This document shows, one piece after another, positions 24,875-35,107 of a stretch of 64,000 nucleotides of DNA. Source of the stretch: an uncultured Flavobacteriaceae bacterium (GTDB lineage Bacteria > Bacteroidota > Bacteroidia > Flavobacteriales > Flavobacteriaceae). The stretch covers positions 1,443,178 to 1,507,177 of the forward strand of contig CALSTP010000001.1 in NCBI GenBank assembly GCA_943789305.1. Direction: 5' to 3'. The position numbers and the translations under genes are program-made. Under the pieces are notes generated by a model. The model searched no databases. It worked only from the letters and a program-made list of their open reading frames with translations, and was not told the origin of the DNA. Numbering within the stretch: position 1 is the stretch's first letter; the number at the start of each line of letters is the position of its first letter.

Positions 24875-25246
24875 ATGACGAAAGCTTCCAATAGTGCTGA
24901 TAATCTTATTACCCAAATACTTCTAGGAATAGACCAAGTTAAAGGTGTTGAAGTAAATTTACTCGATTTAAGAAATATTGAAAACACAGTCTGTGATTAT
25001 TTCATTGTGTGTACAGGAACATCGAATACTCACGTATCCGCAATAGTTGGATCTGTTCAAAAGACGGTAAGCAAAGCATTACAAGAAAAACCTTACCATA
25101 CTGAAGGACAAGATAATGGAGAATGGGTATTGATGGACTATGTAGATATCGTTGTTCATGTTTTTCAAAAACAAATTAGAGAGTATTACAATATTGAAGA
25201 GCTTTGGGGTGATGCAAAAACTACATTAATCGCTTCAAATCAATAA
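24875..25246 (+). CDS. rsfS: ribosomal silencing factor RsfS
   Basis: The 123-residue protein is a clear RsfS/YbeB homologue: VNLLDLRNIENTVCDYFIVCTGTSNTHV near 27 and the C-terminal WVLMDYVDIVVHVF near 88. RsfS binds uL14 on the 50S subunit and blocks subunit joining when nutrients are short. It is first in the rsfS-ftsH-LUD-cdsA-psd cluster, 7 bases before ftsH, an order often seen in Flavobacteriia. Confidence 0.95.
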   Translation: MTKASNSADNLITQILLGIDQVKGVEVNLLDLRNIENTVCDYFIVCTGTSNTHVSAIVGSVQKTVSKALQEKPYHTEGQDNGEWVLMDYVDIVVHVFQKQIREYYNIEELWGDAKTTLIASNQ

Positions 25247-25253
25247 AAAAATT

Positions 25254-27197
25254 ATGGCAAAAGAAAACCAACCAAAAAAACAGAAATTCAATACGTATTG
25301 GGTTTATGGAATTGTAATTATTCTACTTTTAGGGCTAAGTATGTTTGGTGACGGAAGTTCACAGTCTCTTAAGAAGACCAACATATCAGAATTTGAGCGT
25401 TTCTTAAATGAAGGAGATGTAAAAAGTATTGTTGTTTACAATAAAAACCTCGTGAAAGTTTCATTAACAGAATCAGCCTTAGAAAAATCGATTCACTCTG
25501 GAGCAAAAACAAAAAATATTTTAGGGCAAGACAACATCAAAGGTCCTCATTATCAATTCGAAGTTGGAAACTTGGAGTTATTTCAGCGAAAATTAGAGAA
25601 AGCCGAATCCAACGGTATTGTTTTTAAATATGATTTTACAACCATTGAAAATAAGTGGCTTGACGTTTTACTTAGTTTCCTTCCTATTATAGTAATCATA
25701 GGAATATGGATCTTCTTGATGAGAAGAATGTCGGGAGGTGGAGGAGGTGCCGGTGGAAGTCAAATTTTTAATATTGGGAAATCAAAAGCTAAGCTTTTTG
25801 ATGAAAAAGCAGACATCAAAACAACTTTCAAAGATGTTGCTGGATTAGAAGGAGCCAAAGAAGAGGTTCAAGAAATTGTAGACTTTCTTAAAAATCCAAC
25901 AAAATACACCAAACTGGGTGGAAAAATTCCTAAGGGAGCACTTCTTGTAGGGCAACCCGGAACCGGTAAAACATTACTAGCTAAAGCTGTAGCAGGGGAA
26001 GCAAAAGTCCCTTTCTTTTCTTTATCAGGATCTGATTTCGTGGAAATGTTTGTAGGAGTAGGTGCTTCAAGGGTGAGGGATCTTTTTAAACAAGCAAAAG
26101 AGAAATCCCCAGCAATTATTTTTATTGATGAAATTGATGCTATTGGAAGAGCACGTGGGAAAAGTAATATGACAGGTTCAAATGATGAACGTGAAAATAC
26201 TTTGAATCAGCTACTAACCGAAATGGATGGTTTTGGAACCAACACCAATGTAATAGTTTTAGCAGCAACAAATCGTGCTGATGTATTAGACAAAGCATTG
26301 ATGCGAGCTGGTCGGTTTGACCGCCAAATCTATGTTGATCTTCCTGATGTGAGAGAACGTAAACAGATTTTTTCTGTACATATTGCTCCTCTAAAAACAA
26401 CCAAAACATTAGATATCGATTTTTTATCCAAACAAACTCCTGGTTTTTCAGGAGCTGATATTGCAAATGTTTGTAATGAAGCAGCACTAATTGCTGCTCG
26501 AAAAAACAAAAAATCAGTTGGAAAACAAGACTTTTTAGATGCAGTTGATCGAATTGTTGGAGGGCTTGAAAAGAAAAATAAAATTATCACTCCGGCAGAG
26601 AAAAAAACAATTGCATTCCATGAGGCAGGCCATGCTATGGTCAGCTGGTTACTTCAACATGCTGCGCCCTTAGTTAAGGTAACTATTGTTCCCCGAGGAC
26701 AATCTTTAGGAGCTGCATGGTATCTTCCAGAAGAACGAATGATTGTCCGAACCGAGCAAATGCTTGATGAAATGTGTGCAACTCTTGGAGGAAGAGCAGC
26801 AGAAAAAATGGTTTTTGATAAAATATCCACTGGGGCCCTAAGTGATCTAGAAAAAGTAACCCGACAAGCAAAGGCTATGGTCACCATATATGGTCTTAAC
26901 GATGAAATTGGAAACCTGACCTACTACGATTCCAGTGGTCAATCAGATTATAGTTTTTCTAAACCCTATTCCGAGGACACTGCTCAAAAAATTGATAAAG
27001 AAATATCCATACTGATAGAAGGTCAATATGAAAGAGCGTGTAAGCTTGTTGCAGACAACATAGAAAAGTTAACAATACTAGCGGAACGTCTTTTAGAAAA
27101 AGAAGTTTTGTTTAAAGATGACCTTTTAAATATTCTTGGAAAAAGACCCTTTGATCAAGAACAAAATGAGGATGAAAAAAAAACAATAACTGAATAA
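25254..27197 (+). CDS. ftsH: ATP-dependent membrane zinc metalloprotease FtsH
   Basis: The 647-residue protein has two membrane segments (about 15-32 and 135-157) around a periplasmic domain, an AAA module with Walker A GQPGTGKT near 232, Walker B IIFIDEID near 285 and arginine-finger region [14 protein letters not shown], and the zinc site HEAGH near 455. It degrades membrane and some soluble proteins and in other bacteria controls lipid synthesis enzymes. Length fits. cdsA and psd downstream belong to phospholipid synthesis, a suggestive but unproved link. Confidence 0.97.
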   Translation: MAKENQPKKQKFNTYWVYGIVIILLLGLSMFGDGSSQSLKKTNISEFERFLNEGDVKSIVVYNKNLVKVSLTESALEKSIHSGAKTKNILGQDNIKGPHYQFEVGNLELFQRKLEKAESNGIVFKYDFTTIENKWLDVLLSFLPIIVIIGIWIFLMRRMSGGGGGAGGSQIFNIGKSKAKLFDEKADIKTTFKDVAGLEGAKEEVQEIVDFLKNPTKYTKLGGKIPKGALLVGQPGTGKTLLAKAVAGEAKVPFFSLSGSDFVEMFVGVGASRVRDLFKQAKEKSPAIIFIDEIDAIGRARGKSNMTGSNDERENTLNQLLTEMDGFGTNTNVIVLAATNRADVLDKALMRAGRFDRQIYVDLPDVRERKQIFSVHIAPLKTTKTLDIDFLSKQTPGFSGADIANVCNEAALIAARKNKKSVGKQDFLDAVDRIVGGLEKKNKIITPAEKKTIAFHEAGHAMVSWLLQHAAPLVKVTIVPRGQSLGAAWYLPEERMIVRTEQMLDEMCATLGGRAAEKMVFDKISTGALSDLEKVTRQAKAMVTIYGLNDEIGNLTYYDSSGQSDYSFSKPYSEDTAQKIDKEISILIEGQYERACKLVADNIEKLTILAERLLEKEVLFKDDLLNILGKRPFDQEQNEDEKKTITE

Positions 27198-27204
27198 TTT
27201 TTTC

Positions 27205-27801
27205 GTGAATTTCTTCAAAAATATTTTCGGAAAAAACAAAAAGGAAATAATCAAAGAAAATAGCCCCTATTTAGCTCCTAAAAAAGATCATAAAGAAATT
27301 GAGTTTGCCAAAAAATTTACTGAGAAGGGTGGAAAATTTATTTTTAGTGAGAATAGAAAAGATACTTTAAAATATTTCCACCAAATACTAGCTGAAAACG
27401 GATGGGGCAACTTAGATTTAAAAAGTGATTCAAAAAGTCTAAACAGTTTTTTTAAACTCGATACAAATCAAGAGTTTTCTGAAAATAAAATTCCTTCAAC
27501 ACAGGTTTTAGGCTGCGAATATTTAATTGCAAACAAAGGAGCTATATTGATTTGTAGTCATCAAATAAAAGATTTGAAATTGAATGAACTTCCTGAAAAT
27601 TTGATAATTCTTGCAAGTTCAGCTCAATTTGTTGAAGACGTTAGTGAAGCGATGACATTGATAAATACTCGATATAAAGAAGATCTACCATCAAATATTA
27701 CTACCCTAAATGCGTTCGATCCAGATAAAGAAGAAAACTTTCTTTCTTATGGAAGTAGCACAAAAAACTTATATTTACTCGTTCAAGAAGACTCCTACTA
27801 A
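27205..27801 (+). CDS. LUD domain protein (LutC-like)
   Basis: The 198-residue protein starts with GTG at 27205 and fits the LUD family: a basic N-terminus, TEKGGKFIFSENRKDT near 45, then ILGCEYLIA-type strand (VLGCEYLIANKGAILI near 105) and a C-terminal DPDKEENFLSYGS. LutC is part of lactate oxidation in Bacillus, but flavobacterial short forms next to ftsH lack lutA and lutB neighbours, so that role is not supported here. It lies 7 bases after ftsH and abuts cdsA. Confidence 0.75.
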   Translation: MNFFKNIFGKNKKEIIKENSPYLAPKKDHKEIEFAKKFTEKGGKFIFSENRKDTLKYFHQILAENGWGNLDLKSDSKSLNSFFKLDTNQEFSENKIPSTQVLGCEYLIANKGAILICSHQIKDLKLNELPENLIILASSAQFVEDVSEAMTLINTRYKEDLPSNITTLNAFDPDKEENFLSYGSSTKNLYLLVQEDSY

Positions 27802-28593
27802 ATGAAAGATATAAAAATTCGTGCTGTATCTGGATCACTTTATGCTGCAACATTAATAGGGGCAATATTCTTTTCCCCATTTACAATGTCGGCAATTATT
27901 TTTATTTTTTCAAGCCTAGCTTTGTGGGAATTCCAACGATTAATTCAATTCAAAAGCATTATCCCATTTATGACATTAGCTCTTTCAATTGGGTATGCCC
28001 TATTCAGCCTGATGACTAAACAAACTGAGGATGTCATGCTCTACATTGCTTTGATTCTTAATTCAGTTCTTATCATATTACTCTTTTCTTCTAAAAAAAT
28101 AAACCTCAACTATCCAATAAAACTTATTCTTAGTCTTGGATATTTAGTTTTTTCATCTTATTTCATTTGTCGATCAGCTTATGAGGGGTTGACTTATTCC
28201 CCGTGGTTACTGACATTACTTTACTTATCGATTTGGGCAAACAATTCATTTGCATATATTTTTGGCTCAAAATTTGGAAAGCACAAGTTGCTTCCAAAAA
28301 TATCTCCAAAAAAATCCTGGGAAGGATTTTTTGGAGGAATGATTGCTACTATTCTTTTGACATATGTCATTGAAAAAGAATTGAATCTTTTTGAAAATAA
28401 GTTATGGATCCTATTTGCTTTAATGGTTCCCATATTGGCTACTTTAGGGGATTTTATTCAATCTTATTTCAAGAGAATAGCTAAGGTTAAAGACAGTGGG
28501 AGTCTAATTCCTGGCCACGGAGGGTTTTATGATCGCATGGATAGTGTTATCTTTATTGCACCTTATTATTATTTACTTTTAAAATTCATCTAA
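27802..28593 (+). CDS. cdsA: phosphatidate cytidylyltransferase
   Basis: The 263-residue inner-membrane enzyme forms CDP-diacylglycerol. About seven or eight hydrophobic helices are visible, and the C-terminal signature is intact: KISPKKSWEGFFGG near 167, GDFIQSYFKRIAKVKDSG near 216 and PGHGGFYDRMDS near 236. It abuts LUD and is 1 base from psd, so both phospholipid genes are translated together. Confidence 0.94.
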   Translation: MKDIKIRAVSGSLYAATLIGAIFFSPFTMSAIIFIFSSLALWEFQRLIQFKSIIPFMTLALSIGYALFSLMTKQTEDVMLYIALILNSVLIILLFSSKKINLNYPIKLILSLGYLVFSSYFICRSAYEGLTYSPWLLTLLYLSIWANNSFAYIFGSKFGKHKLLPKISPKKSWEGFFGGMIATILLTYVIEKELNLFENKLWILFALMVPILATLGDFIQSYFKRIAKVKDSGSLIPGHGGFYDRMDSVIFIAPYYYLLLKFI

Positions 28594-28594
28594 G

Positions 28595-29245
28595 ATGTTT
28601 CACAAAGAAGGCCACTTAATCATTGTTTTTACTTTTATTTTTACAGCAGGAATTGCACTTGGTGCTGATTACTTTGTTCCAATTTCTTGGTTAAAATTAG
28701 CCTTACAAGTTCTAAGCCTTGGTTTACTCGTATTGGTTTTACAGTTTTTTAGAAATCCTAAGAGAAATACAGTTATAAATTCAGATCACATAATCGCCCC
28801 GGTTGATGGGAAGGTAGTTGTGATTGAAGAGGTTTATGAAAAAGAATATTTAAAAGATCAACGCCTTATGGTGTCGATTTTTATGTCACCAGTAAACGTT
28901 CACGTAACTCGTTATTGTATGAGCGGAAAAGTGCTATTTAGCAAATACCATCCAGGAAAATATCTCGTTGCATGGCACCCAAAAGCTTCTGAAGAAAACG
29001 AACGAACAACGATTGTTGTCGAAAATAAATCTTTTGGATCAGTGCTTTATCGTCAAATTGCGGGTGCGCTTGCACGAAGAATTGTAAACTATGCAAAAGA
29101 AGGTCAGGAGATAATTCAAGGAACGGATGCTGGCTTCATCAAATTTGGTTCTCGGGTAGATTTATACCTTCCTGTTGGTACCAAAATTGAGGTAGATTTG
29201 AATCAAGTTGTGAAAGGCGGAATCCACTGTATCGCCAAGAAATAA
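28595..29245 (+). CDS. psd: phosphatidylserine decarboxylase
   Basis: The 216-residue short-type Psd proenzyme has two N-terminal membrane helices (about 8-50), APVDGKVVVIEEV near 68, SPVNVHVTRYCMSG near 100 and the self-cleavage region FIKFGSRVDLYLP near 188, where Gly-Ser is the expected site of pyruvoyl formation. It converts phosphatidylserine to phosphatidylethanolamine. The archaeal-type proenzyme form is normal in Bacteroidota. It ends the operon and converges on valS. Confidence 0.93.
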   Translation: MFHKEGHLIIVFTFIFTAGIALGADYFVPISWLKLALQVLSLGLLVLVLQFFRNPKRNTVINSDHIIAPVDGKVVVIEEVYEKEYLKDQRLMVSIFMSPVNVHVTRYCMSGKVLFSKYHPGKYLVAWHPKASEENERTTIVVENKSFGSVLYRQIAGALARRIVNYAKEGQEIIQGTDAGFIKFGSRVDLYLPVGTKIEVDLNQVVKGGIHCIAKK

Positions 29246-29253
29246 ACAGTTAT

Positions 29254-31884
29254 TTATAAAGCTGCCAAGCTTTTCTGTAATACTTCTATTTTTTCTAAAG
29301 CATCAGCTTCTTTTTTTCGCTCATTAACAATCACTTGTTCTGGAGCGTTAGAAACAAAGCGTTCGTTTGCCAATTTCTTTTGAACAGATACTAAAAAACC
29401 ATTCAAGTATTTGAGTTCTTCACCTAGTTTTTGTCGCTCTTTTTCAACATCAATTTTACCTTCAAGTGGAATAAAAAATTCCAGTCCATTTGCACGAAAA
29501 GCTCCCCCTTGTTTTTCTGGTGATGATTTTAGATAATTAATGCTAATAAGCTGTCCCATTTTTTGAATCAAAGATTCAAAAGGGATTTCTGCTGAAGAAC
29601 CGATTACTTGAAGAGCCAGTTTTTCCTTAAATCCAATTTGTTTTTCTTTTCGGAAATTTCGTATTCCGCCAATTACTGCCTTAGCAGCATCAAAGCGATT
29701 GATAATCTCTACGTCAAATGACTTGAATATTGGCCATTGACTAATAATCAATGCCTCATTTTGAGATCTTTTGTCCATATCTTGCCAGAGTTCTTCTGTA
29801 ATGAAAGGCATAAATGGGTGTAATAATTTTAAATTTTGCTCAAACAAAGATCGAATTTCTTTTAGGGTTTGCCCATCAATCGGATCACCATAGGATGGTT
29901 TTATTGCCTCAAGCAGCCAAGAGCAGAAATCGTCCCAAATAAGTTTATAAGAAGTCATCAAAGCATCTGATAAGCGGTATTTATCAAAATGATCATTGAT
30001 AGTTTCTAGAGTTTGATGAAATTTGTGATCGTACCATTGAAGTGATTCTCTATTCACTATGGATTGGCTTTTATTTTCATCAACTTCCCAACCATCAATT
30101 AGACGATATGCATTCCATATTTTATTTGCAAAACTTTTTCCTTGTTGACATAAGCTTTCGTCAAACAACAAATCATTCCCAGCAGCTGAACTGAATAATA
30201 AACCTATTCGAACAGCATCAGCACCGAAATCCTCTATAAGTTTAATTGCATCTGGAGAATTACCTAATTGCTTAGACATTTTTCTTCCTTGTTTATCTCG
30301 AACTAGTCCAGTTAAATAAACTTTAAAAAAAGGTTTTTTTTTGCGGTATTCATAGCCCGAAATTATCATACGAGCAACCCAAAAAAACAATATATCTGGG
30401 CCCGTTACTAGGTCTTTAGTTGGATAATAATAGTTTATCTCTTCGTTATCAGGGTTTCGAATTCCGTCAAAAACAGAGATAGGCCACAACCAAGAAGAAA
30501 ACCAAGTGTCTAAAACATCGTCATCTTGACGAAGATCACTTGCCTTTAAATTTTTATTTCCTGATTTTAAATGTGCCATTTCCAATGCTTTCTCAATTGA
30601 AGGAGCTACTACAAAATCATCAGGGTTATTACTGTAATAATAAGCTGGTATTTGTTGTCCCCACCATAATTGTCGGGATATGTTCCAATCTCGAATGTTT
30701 TCCATCCAATGGCGATAGGTATTCTTGAATTTGGTTGGAACTAAAGTAACATCATCTGATTCAAGTACAGCTTTGATGGCTGGTTTTGCAAGTTCTTCCA
30801 TTTTTAAAAACCATTGATCAGATAAACGGGGCTCAATAACTGCCTTAGTTCGTTCAGAAGTGCCTACTTTGTGGGGGTAATCTTCTTTTTTAACTAATAC
30901 ACCTAGGTCTTCTAACTCTTTTGAAATGGCTTTCCGAACTTCAAATCGATCCATAGCTTCATAGTGAAGTCCCTGAGCATTTAAGGTTGCATCTGGATTA
31001 AAAATATCAATAATATCTAATCCGTGTTTTTCTCCCAAAGCTTTGTCATTGACGTCATGTGCTGGTGTCACTTTCAAACAGCCTGTTCCAAATTCTATTT
31101 CAACATAATCATCTTCAATGATTGGTATCCAGCGGTCAGCAATTGGAACTTTTGCCTTTTTCCCTTTCAAATGTTCAAAACGTTCATCTTCTGGGTGAAT
31201 ACAAATTGCCGTATCTCCAAAAATAGTTTCGGGACGAGTTGTTGCAACTATCAAGGGATTTTCAACCCCCTCTACTTCATAAGCCACATAATATAAAAAA
31301 CCTGCTTTTTCTTCATAAATAACTTCTTCATCAGACAAAGTTGTTTGTGCTTCTGGATCCCAATTAACCATGCGATAACCCCTATAAATCAACCCTTTTT
31401 TAAACAGATCAACAAATACTTGAATTACAGATTCTGACATTTCTGCATCAAGAGTAAACTTGGTTCTATCCCAGTCGCAAGAAGCTCCCAGTTTTTGAAG
31501 TTGATTTAAAATAACTCCTCCATATTCCTCTGTCCAATTCCACGCATGCTCTAAGAACTCTTCTCGTGTTAAGTCATTTTTATCAATTCCTTGTTTCTTT
31601 AATCGAGCTACCACTTTAGCTTCTGTAGCAATCGATGCGTGATCGGTTCCAGGAACCCAACAGGCGTTAAATCCTTGCATTCTAGCTCTTCGAATCAAAA
31701 TATCTTGCAAAGAAACATTTAACATATGGCCCATATGAAGTACACCTGTAACGTTTGGTGGTGGGATTACTATAGAATAAGAAGGACGTTTATCCGGTGT
31801 GGATGCAAAATACTTATTACTAAGCCAGTAGTCGTACCATTTCTTTTCGACAGTTGCGGCTTCAAACTTTGAGGAAATCGACAT
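29254..31884 (-). CDS. valS: valyl-tRNA synthetase
   Basis: The 876-residue class I synthetase shows the HIGH-type motif in PPPNVTGVLHMGH near 41, the editing-domain ATTRPETIFGD near 214, the KMSKQ loop near 530, and a C-terminal coiled coil beginning about residue 810 (EKERQKLGEELKYLN). All ValRS domains are present and the frame is undamaged over 2.6 kb. It has its own promoter upstream and converges on psd. Confidence 0.97.
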   Translation of the reverse strand: MSISSKFEAATVEKKWYDYWLSNKYFASTPDKRPSYSIVIPPPNVTGVLHMGHMLNVSLQDILIRRARMQGFNACWVPGTDHASIATEAKVVARLKKQGIDKNDLTREEFLEHAWNWTEEYGGVILNQLQKLGASCDWDRTKFTLDAEMSESVIQVFVDLFKKGLIYRGYRMVNWDPEAQTTLSDEEVIYEEKAGFLYYVAYEVEGVENPLIVATTRPETIFGDTAICIHPEDERFEHLKGKKAKVPIADRWIPIIEDDYVEIEFGTGCLKVTPAHDVNDKALGEKHGLDIIDIFNPDATLNAQGLHYEAMDRFEVRKAISKELEDLGVLVKKEDYPHKVGTSERTKAVIEPRLSDQWFLKMEELAKPAIKAVLESDDVTLVPTKFKNTYRHWMENIRDWNISRQLWWGQQIPAYYYSNNPDDFVVAPSIEKALEMAHLKSGNKNLKASDLRQDDDVLDTWFSSWLWPISVFDGIRNPDNEEINYYYPTKDLVTGPDILFFWVARMIISGYEYRKKKPFFKVYLTGLVRDKQGRKMSKQLGNSPDAIKLIEDFGADAVRIGLLFSSAAGNDLLFDESLCQQGKSFANKIWNAYRLIDGWEVDENKSQSIVNRESLQWYDHKFHQTLETINDHFDKYRLSDALMTSYKLIWDDFCSWLLEAIKPSYGDPIDGQTLKEIRSLFEQNLKLLHPFMPFITEELWQDMDKRSQNEALIISQWPIFKSFDVEIINRFDAAKAVIGGIRNFRKEKQIGFKEKLALQVIGSSAEIPFESLIQKMGQLISINYLKSSPEKQGGAFRANGLEFFIPLEGKIDVEKERQKLGEELKYLNGFLVSVQKKLANERFVSNAPEQVIVNERKKEADALEKIEVLQKSLAAL

Positions 31885-31912
31885 AGTGGTCTGATTTTTG
31901 TTAAATATAAAG

Positions 31913-31942
31913 CAAAAGTAATTTTCTTAAGGGGATTTCAAA
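31913..31942 (-). promoter_or_regulatory. valS promoter
   Basis: On the minus strand TTTG (31939-31942) is followed after 18 bases by TACTTTTG (31913-31920), matching the Bacteroidota consensus. The ATG is 29 bases further. No T-box or hairpin is seen in the leader. Confidence 0.65.
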
Positions 31943-32018
31943 AGGAATCAGATCACTTTTGTCATGCTTTTTTCTGTGAATTAAAATTATGTATATTGCA
32001 AATACTAAAAATGAGCTT

Positions 32019-32396
32019 ATGAAAAATTTAATTACCGCTTTCAGTTTTTTTTTAGCGTTCAATTTGGGAAGCTTTGCTCAAACCAGTGGGCCAAAAATAG
32101 AGTTTAAATCCAGTGTTATTGATTATGGAGAAATTTCAAGAGGCAGTGACGGAATTCGTGTTTTTACTTTTGTAAACAAAGGTGATAAACCTCTTGAAAT
32201 AACTAAGGTATACTCTTCTTGTGGCTGTACTATCCCCAAGAAACCAGAGGCCCCAATTCCACCTGGGGAAACTGGAGAAATTCAAGTTAAATACGACACC
32301 AACAGATTGGGTCCGATTCGTAAAACCATTACTGTAAATTCAAACTCTGCAGAAACACCTATTGTTTCACTGAAAATAAAAGGAGTGGTTCAATAA
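32019..32396 (+). CDS. secreted DUF1573 protein
   Basis: I start at ATG 32019 (MKNLITAFSFFLAFN), giving 125 residues; the track's earlier ATG adds ten residues before the signal peptide. A signal peptide (1-21, ending SFAQ) is followed by one immunoglobulin-like DUF1573 domain: IDYGEISRGSDGIRVFTFVNKG, then VYSSCGCTIPKKP with its conserved SCGC. The domain is very common in secreted Bacteroidota proteins; function unknown. It diverges from valS and converges on a pseudogene. Confidence 0.88.
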   Translation: MKNLITAFSFFLAFNLGSFAQTSGPKIEFKSSVIDYGEISRGSDGIRVFTFVNKGDKPLEITKVYSSCGCTIPKKPEAPIPPGETGEIQVKYDTNRLGPIRKTITVNSNSAETPIVSLKIKGVVQ

Positions 32397-32399
32397 CTC

Positions 32400-33736
32400 T
32401 CATAACAATGTTTTTAAAACAAATCGATAAATAAGTTTTACTCCTTTTCTTTTGATTGCTAGTTTTATTTTAGTTCCAGGTTTCTTTTGAAATAGGTGAG
32501 TCATATGCTGAAGCTATATGTCATCTACTCTTTTACCATTAATTGATATTATACATCTACTACTTTCAAGCCCACTAATGCTGCAGGAGAACCCTTTCTA
32601 AGATTTGATATTTCAATTATGGATTGAAAACGCAACCGATAAACTTCTGTAAGAAATATCTTAACCCCATTATTCTGTCTTTCATCTTGACTTTTGTGTC
32701 GATCATCAGCTATAAAATTAATTTTTTCCTTGATTAAATTTTCGCCTTTGTATTGCAATTCAATACCACTTAAATTATAATAAAAAGGAGAAAAAGCTTT
32801 AGAATTTCTTTTTAAGATTAATTGTTTGTTTGGATAGTCAAAAGTTATTTTAAAACGTCTTAACAATTCACCTCCAATACTTACTATTCTATTGTTGTCT
32901 AGTACTTTTTTATAGTCAATTATACTATCAGGGTAGGCAACTTTTTATTTTTTTCAAAATAAATGATCCCAGTTGAAATGAAGATATTTTCCCTCGGTCA
33001 CCAAACAAGTCCCCATTGATTCCTATTCCTAAAAAGTTAGGGAAAAAGGAAGATATTTTGACAACTTTTTCATGTTGATCAAAAAGCCATAGAGCATCAC
33101 TTGAACCACTATCAATTAAATTTCTCCTTCGACAACCTTTCAATTATCTTGAGTAATAAATCCGCTAACAAGGGGTTTTTTATTTTTAAACCGAATGGGA
33201 AGAATACTGCACTTTCTACATGAAATAGTTTTATCATTTGAGTACTCAATGCGTATGCGTTTACTTATATAATTAATTGAAATTTTAAAATTCTTAAAAA
33301 GAGAAGCTCCCAAAATACCGTCAATTTGAGTTCCCATGCGTTTACTAAATTTTAAATTCTCATCCTCTAACAATAATATTTCATGATTTACGCTAGTCAA
33401 ACGGTCAATTTTAAAAAAGTCAGCCTCTACCCTAAATGCGCGTATGAAAGCTACATTGGAAAAAACCCTAATATTAATAATTTCTCTGCTTTCAAAGTCA
33501 TGAATTGATATTAAATCGTTGTTAAATAAAATGGTTTTATTGACACCAGAATCTAATAAAAAATTAAGGGCTACTCCATTAATTTGAACTGGTAATACGA
33601 TTAGATTATTGATTAATTTAAAAGAAAAAGTTCGCTTTTTAACGCCTTCTGGAAAATAAAAACTGGATTGAGCAAACAATGAGAAAGAGCAACAAAAATA
33701 AAATATGAATAAAATTATTCTAAAATATTGTTTCAT
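32400..33736 (-). pseudogene. aspartyl protease-like PDZ protein, heavily decayed
   Basis: Three track ORFs (33140..33736, 32928..33143, 32549..32866) and a further stretch down to about 32400 are pieces of one gene of about 440 codons. Order: signal peptide ending LFAQ, a first retropepsin-like half with FLLDSGVNKTI, a second half with LIDSGSSDALWLF, then a PDZ region (KGSPAALVGLK). Lesions seen: TGA near 33140, a frameshift just after it, a frameshift at CTACCCTGA near 32930, a frameshift near 32550 and a TAG beyond. Each segment still matches the flavobacterial protein, so it is a true remnant, not chance. Function of intact relatives is unclear; the paired Asp-Ser/Thr-Gly motifs suggest a periplasmic aspartyl protease. 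Confidence 0.88.
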
Positions 33737-33892
33737 AGAAATGGGGTATAATTCGGTCTTCTATTTTAATTACATTTTTTTAGCAAAAAAGTAATCCTAA
33801 AAAAAGAATACATATAAAACCTAACAAAAAACATTCTAATTAATCTGATGTAATTTTTTTTTAAGATATTAGCAAAATTATTTTAATACAAA

Positions 33893-35086
33893 ATGCCCAT
33901 TTTATCCAACAAGGGAAGAAACCTTCCAGAATCTCCCATAAGAAAATTAAGTGCTTTTGCGACTAAAACAAAAACTAAAGGAGTTCATGTATTTCACCTC
34001 AACATTGGACAACCTGATATTGATTCTCCACAAGATTCAATTGACATAGTTCGCAACAATAATCTAAAACTACTTCCCTATGAGTCTTCTGAAGGGTCAT
34101 TAAGTTTTAGAAAATCACTTTGTTCTTATTACAAAAGAAATAAAATTGAAGTTCTTCCCGAAGACATCATTGTTACGACTGGAGCAAGCGAGGCATTAGC
34201 ATTTACCTTGAATTGTATTTGTGATGCTGGTGATGAGATTATTATACCTGAACCTTTTTATGCAAACTACAATGGTTTTGCTGCTGCATCAAGTGTAAAA
34301 GTTATACCTATAGTTTCATTATTTGATGATCAATTTTGCCTCCCTTCAATCTCTACCATTGAAAATAAAATCACACCAAGAACCAAGGCGATTTTAATCT
34401 GCAATCCAAGTAACCCTACGGGATATCTATACTCACAAGAAGAAATCAAATTGCTTGGAGATCTTGCACTAAAACACAATGTTTTTTTAATTGTTGATGA
34501 AGTTTATCGAGAATTTATTCATAGTGAAGTAGATAAACACTTTTCGGTTTTACAATATGAAAAGTTAAATGATCATGCAATCATGATTGATTCGGTTTCT
34601 AAACGTTACAGTCTTTGTGGAGCACGAGTTGGATTCATGGTTTCAAAAAACAAAAATCTAATCGCAACTGCTCTAAAATTTGCGCATTTACGGTTATCTC
34701 CCGCTACTTTAGCTCTTATGGCTAGCGAAGCTGCTATCAATTCTGACCCAGAATATTTAATCCAAGTAAAAAATGAATATTCAAAACGAAAAAAAACCTT
34801 AATTGAAGCTTTAGAAAAAATTGATGGCATTCGAGTATCCAATCCAAAGGGAGCATTTTACTGTATTGTAGAATTACCTGTTGAGGATGCGGAAGAATTT
34901 TCTAAATGGATGTTAACTGATTTTACTTATCAAAATGAAACAGTTATGTTTGCTCCTGCAGCAGGGTTTTATTCTACACCTGGGTATGGAAAAAAACAAA
35001 TTAGAATGGGTTTTGTTTTAAAGCAAAAAGACTTGTTACGCTGTGCTAAAATTCTAGAAAAAGCCTTAAAGGCTTATTCCAATTGA
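33893..35086 (+). CDS. PLP-dependent class I aminotransferase
   Basis: The 397-residue fold type I enzyme shows LNIGQPDIDSPQD near 37, TTGASEALAFTLN near 96, CNPSNPTGYLYS near 169, VDEVYREF near 203, and the Schiff-base Lys in DSVSKRYSLCGARVGF near 238. The N-terminal SPIRKLSAFA fits the aspartate aminotransferase-like subgroup common in Bacteroidota. Substrate cannot be assigned: two other class I aminotransferases occur in this window. murB follows, probably in the same transcript. Confidence 0.88.
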   Translation: MPILSNKGRNLPESPIRKLSAFATKTKTKGVHVFHLNIGQPDIDSPQDSIDIVRNNNLKLLPYESSEGSLSFRKSLCSYYKRNKIEVLPEDIIVTTGASEALAFTLNCICDAGDEIIIPEPFYANYNGFAAASSVKVIPIVSLFDDQFCLPSISTIENKITPRTKAILICNPSNPTGYLYSQEEIKLLGDLALKHNVFLIVDEVYREFIHSEVDKHFSVLQYEKLNDHAIMIDSVSKRYSLCGARVGFMVSKNKNLIATALKFAHLRLSPATLALMASEAAINSDPEYLIQVKNEYSKRKKTLIEALEKIDGIRVSNPKGAFYCIVELPVEDAEEFSKWMLTDFTYQNETVMFAPAAGFYSTPGYGKKQIRMGFVLKQKDLLRCAKILEKALKAYSN

Positions 35087-35107
35087 ATTGAGTTTTCTAT
35101 CTTGTGT

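Noticed and set aside
31885-31942. T-box leader for valS
   Set aside because: The leader between promoter and ATG is about 25 bases with no hairpin, far too short for a T-box.
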